Origin: Candidatus Villigracilis proximus
GTDB taxonomy: Bacteria > Chloroflexota > Anaerolineae > Anaerolineales > Villigracilaceae
Assembly: GCA_016715195.1 (NCBI GenBank)
Contig: JADKBB010000004.1
Span: 135,508 to 199,507 of the forward strand
Reading direction: 5' to 3'
DNA: 64,000 bases
The translations under genes and the position numbers were made by a program. The notes beneath the pieces are model-generated. The model saw nothing but the letters and a program-made list of their open reading frames with translations. It searched no databases and was not told the origin of the DNA. Positions 61,564 through 64,000 of this stretch are shown here, piece after piece. Every line of letters starts with the position of its first letter. The stretch's first letter is position 1.

Positions 61564-61586
61564 TTTTGTCAGGGCGAGAAGATTCG
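61564..61586 (-). other. Degenerate copy of the tRNA-Pro 3' end
   Basis: Of 23 bases, 21 match 61633-61655, which covers the acceptor/T-arm end of tRNA-Pro and its 3' flank. The following bases keep only scattered tRNA-like words. It could be a tRNA relic or an old attachment-site duplicate. Confidence 0.45.
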
Positions 61587-61637
61587 CATCGTCCCCCCTG
61601 TGGGGAAACCTACGACTTCACCGTTCCAAACATTTTG

Positions 61638-61712
<75 letters not shown>

Positions 61713-61729
61713 ATCAAATGAACTGGCCG

Positions 61730-61759
61730 AGTATAATGCGAAGGATGAGTACCCGTCAA
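61730..61759 (-). promoter_or_regulatory. Promoter of tRNA-Pro, overlapping the esterase start
   Basis: On the minus strand, TTGACG (61754-61759), an 18-bp spacer and TATACT (61730-61735) lie 17 bases before the tRNA. The same bases on the plus strand contain TATAAT (61732-61737), seven bases before the esterase ATG at 61745. The two promoters therefore overlap back to back. Confidence 0.6.
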
Positions 61760-62641
61760 GCTATTCTCCTTACAACTTATTTCACGCTTCTCGCTGGACT
61801 TTCAGCCTGCTCCCCCACAAATGACATTCCCGCCACTCAAACAGTTGTACCACCCACCGCAACGAGTACAGCCACCTTCACCCCAAGCCCCGTTCCAGCC
61901 ACATTCACAGCCACCCCGTTGACCTGTCTCACCCAGCCTGGGCTTGTAAAACAGGATGTTGTTCCCACCACCAACCCTCCGCAGGAATTCATCATCTACC
62001 TGCCAGCCTGCTATGAAAATTCAACAGACACTCACTTCCCTGTTTTATATCTACTTCATGGGCAAACTTATAACCAAGACCAATGGGTGCGCCTTGGAGC
62101 GCCCTTTGTCGCAGATCAACTGATCCTTACTCATCAAGCCCTGCCTTTCATCATGGTTTTCCCAGACGACCGCTATTGGAATTCAGCCGCCGGACCGGGT
62201 TTTGGTGACCGCTTCATTAATGACCTCATCCCCTATGTAGATGCAAACTACCGCACTCAGCAAGATCGCCAATACCGCGCCCTCGGCGGACTATCACGCG
62301 GCGGCGGCTGGACAGTGAAACTGGGATTGGATCACCCGGAACTATTCGGCTCACTTGGATTACATTCCCCAGCCGTCTTCACAGATAATGCGCCGTATGT
62401 GGAAAGAATCATAAAAGAAATGCCCGGGGAACAACGTCCACAGTTATGGATTGATATTGGCGACGCAGATACACAGCTTGGGAATGCTCTTCTCATGGAG
62501 GAGATCCTGACCCGCAATGATTATTTCCACGAATTTCATCGCTACGCCGGCGATCACACTGAAAACTACTGGAGCACGCACGTTGAAGAATACCTGCGCT
62601 GGTATACCCAGATCTGGCAAAAAACATCGGAAGAACAGTAA
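61745..62641 (+). CDS. Secreted esterase-D-like alpha/beta hydrolase lipoprotein
   Basis: The start at 61745 (ATG, MSTRQAILLTTYFTLLAGLSAC) gives a lipoprotein signal with lipobox LSAC. The frame itself extends upstream across the tRNA and is not coding there. After a Thr/Pro linker the catalytic domain shows FPVLYLLHGQTYNQDQWVRL (HG oxyanion loop), nucleophile elbow LGGLSRGGGWTV (GLSRGG, S near residue 185), an acid in WIDIGDADTQLGN and H in RYAGDHTENYW. The Esterase_D family cleaves esters such as feruloyl groups or mycolates; the substrate here is unknown. The promoter looks leaderless. Confidence 0.85.
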   Translation: MSTRQAILLTTYFTLLAGLSACSPTNDIPATQTVVPPTATSTATFTPSPVPATFTATPLTCLTQPGLVKQDVVPTTNPPQEFIIYLPACYENSTDTHFPVLYLLHGQTYNQDQWVRLGAPFVADQLILTHQALPFIMVFPDDRYWNSAAGPGFGDRFINDLIPYVDANYRTQQDRQYRALGGLSRGGGWTVKLGLDHPELFGSLGLHSPAVFTDNAPYVERIIKEMPGEQRPQLWIDIGDADTQLGNALLMEEILTRNDYFHEFHRYAGDHTENYWSTHVEEYLRWYTQIWQKTSEEQ

Positions 62642-62653
62642 GATATAATTTCT

Positions 62654-62783
62654 TTAATCACCCATCTTACGCAGTTTTCTTCGAGAAGCCTGATTTTTTT
62701 GGATCGCAGACTTTAGTCTGCTTCTTACTGAAAACACGGACTAAAATTCGCAGTCCAATTTTTTTTGCGTAAAGTGAGTTAAT
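62654..62783. repeat. 130-bp inverted-repeat element family R2, copy B
   Basis: It matches copy A (28983-29112) along its length, sharing gcagttttcttcgagaagcc, the gcagac..gtctgc hairpin and gcgtaaagtgagttaa at the right end. Ends pair imperfectly (ttaatcacccatcttacgc with the right end). It lies between the esterase and galE genes and has no coding capacity. Confidence 0.65.
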
Positions 62784-62801
62784 TACTTTCAGGAGACCCT
62801 C

Positions 62802-63779
62802 ATGAACATATTCATTACAGGCGGCGCGGGCTATATTGGATCAGCTACCGCCGAAGCACTGCTCAAAGCCGGACATTCCGTTACAGTTTTTGATTCACTG
62901 GTCACAGGTCATCGCGCTGCCGTGCCGGAGGGCGCAAAATTTATCCATGCCAGTTTGGATGACAGCCATGCATTGGCCGAAGCGCTCACCACGAATAAAT
63001 TTGATGCCATTATGCACTTTGCCGCGTTTATTGAAGCGGGCGAAAGCATGCGCGACCCCGGCAAATTCTTCCGCAACAATTTCACCAACTCATTACAATT
63101 AATGGAAACCGCTGTACAGGCAGGCGTGAAGAAACTGGTCTTCTCCTCCACGGCGGCGGTGTATCAATCCAGCGAAACCCCGTTGACCGAAGACTCACCC
63201 CTCGGCCCGACGAATGTCTACGGCCATACAAAACTGATGACCGAACAGGCGCTTGAGTGGTATCGCAGTATTTACGGTTTACATTTTGCGGCGCTGCGTT
63301 ACTTCAATGCCAGCGGAGCGTTGCCCGGCCGCGGCGAAGCGCATCAGCCTGAGTCACATCTGATTCCGCGTGTTTTACAAATTGCATTAGGTCAGGCCGA
63401 ATCCGCGACCATCTTTGGCACCGACTATCCCACGCCTGACGGCACTTGCATCCGCGATTACATCCACATTGCAGATCTGGCGGCCGCGCATATTCTGGCT
63501 TTGGGCGCGCTGGATTCAAAAGACAAGATGATCTACAACGTCGGCAGCGGAAGCGGCTTCTCGGTGCGGGAAGTGATCGAGACGGCGAGACAGGTTACAG
63601 GTCACGCCATACCCGTGGTGGAAGCACCGCGCCGCCCCGGCGACTCGGCCCGTCTGGTTGCGTCTCCCAATAAGATCATGAGCGAGTTGGGATGGAAACC
63701 CACCCACACCAATATGCAGGAAATTCTTTCGAGCGCGTGGGAGTGGCATACCACTCATCCACATGGATATGAAAAATAA
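62802..63779 (+). CDS. galE: UDP-glucose 4-epimerase
   Basis: A 325-residue extended SDR that interconverts UDP-glucose and UDP-galactose. NAD site IFITGGAGYIGSATAEALLK at the N-terminus; catalytic FSSTAAVYQ and YGHTKLMTEQ (YxxxK) near residue 145; ALRYFNASGALPGRGEAHQP and TPDGTCIRDYIHIADLAAAH are standard GalE segments. An RBS aggaga precedes the ATG. The next gene starts within its stop (TAATG), so the two are coupled. It can feed sugar nucleotides to surface glycans. Confidence 0.92.
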   Translation: MNIFITGGAGYIGSATAEALLKAGHSVTVFDSLVTGHRAAVPEGAKFIHASLDDSHALAEALTTNKFDAIMHFAAFIEAGESMRDPGKFFRNNFTNSLQLMETAVQAGVKKLVFSSTAAVYQSSETPLTEDSPLGPTNVYGHTKLMTEQALEWYRSIYGLHFAALRYFNASGALPGRGEAHQPESHLIPRVLQIALGQAESATIFGTDYPTPDGTCIRDYIHIADLAAAHILALGALDSKDKMIYNVGSGSGFSVREVIETARQVTGHAIPVVEAPRRPGDSARLVASPNKIMSELGWKPTHTNMQEILSSAWEWHTTHPHGYEK

Positions 63780-64000
63780 TGTCTTTTCGATTTGACCGCA
63801 TCCCTGTTGGTATTTGTAATTGTTACCTTCTGCGCGGCGAGCGGACCATTCTGGTGGATGCCGGCGCGTGGAGTGGCTTGCCGGCTTTTGTCAGCCGGAT
63901 GAAGGAACTTAATGTTGACCCAAAACAAATTGACTTGATCCTGCTCACGCACGGTCACTGGGATCACATCACAAATCTCAGCGAGATCCGCGAGATGACC
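63779..64000 (+). CDS. MBL-fold metallo-hydrolase, partial (runs off the right edge)
   Basis: The ATG overlaps the galE stop by one base. The visible 74 codons read MSFRFDRIPVGICNCYLLRG, then ILVDAGAWSG and LTHGHWDHITNL. The last is the HxHxDH zinc motif of metallo-beta-lactamase-fold hydrolases (glyoxalase II-like and relatives). The substrate cannot be told from this fragment. Confidence 0.85.
   Translation, partial: MSFRFDRIPVGICNCYLLRGERTILVDAGAWSGLPAFVSRMKELNVDPKQIDLILLTHGHWDHITNLSEIREMT

Overview
The window looks like a chromosomal segment of an uncultured Chloroflexota bacterium of the Anaerolineae type. This is inferred from several traits: cysteine-rich SLH-domain surface proteins with CSLREA/beta-helix stalks, BTAD/XRE-NB-ARC (MalT/AfsR-like) regulators, threonine/proline-rich lipoproteins, many L,D-transpeptidases in a monoderm-looking envelope, and Chloroflexota-flavoured hypothetical proteins. 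No phage, CRISPR array or transposase gene was seen.

Region 1 (1-28.9 kb) is a surface-protein array. Seven large secreted proteins, plus an eighth cut by the left edge, lie on the minus strand. The seven complete ones each carry three C-terminal SLH repeats behind right-handed beta-helix, Ig-like, InlB-like, MBG/cadherin-like or M23-peptidase modules. Three regulators sit between them: a one-chain 7TM-PAS-kinase-REC-LuxR protein (3.4-5.7 kb), a BTAD-NB-ARC-TPR protein (9.1-12.1 kb) and an XRE-NB-ARC-TPR protein (17.3-19.9 kb). Most genes are followed by a strong hairpin terminator, and near-identical DNA tracts shared by paralogues point to gene conversion.

Region 2 (29-44.9 kb) holds a nickel/cobalt ECF operon (Fur-family regulator, CbiM-PDGLE, CbiQ, CbiO) with a Nur-like palindrome at its promoter. 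It then has a lipoprotein, a NACHT-FGE protein with a small partner sharing its N-terminal glycine motif, a giant PDZ-like/multi-TM/GAF histidine kinase with a FIST protein, and gyrB with an upstream membrane protein.

Region 3 (45-64 kb) is more housekeeping: a membrane protein, a JAMM peptidase, plsY, a GNAT acetyltransferase, a zinc-ribbon protein, a DUF1295 protein and a threonine-dehydrogenase-like SDR. A cell-wall block follows (amidase plus four L,D-transpeptidases), then a LURP-one-like protein, a LysM protein, rnhB, a glycosyltransferase, a NERD-like protein, tRNA-Pro, an esterase lipoprotein, galE and a partial MBL-fold hydrolase.

At least eleven genes are broken by small frameshifts, several of them in short homopolymer runs. 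This pattern fits uncorrected long-read consensus errors better than true gene decay, so the frameshifted pieces are described as parts of single genes. Two families of about 100-130 bp palindromic intergenic repeats each occur twice.
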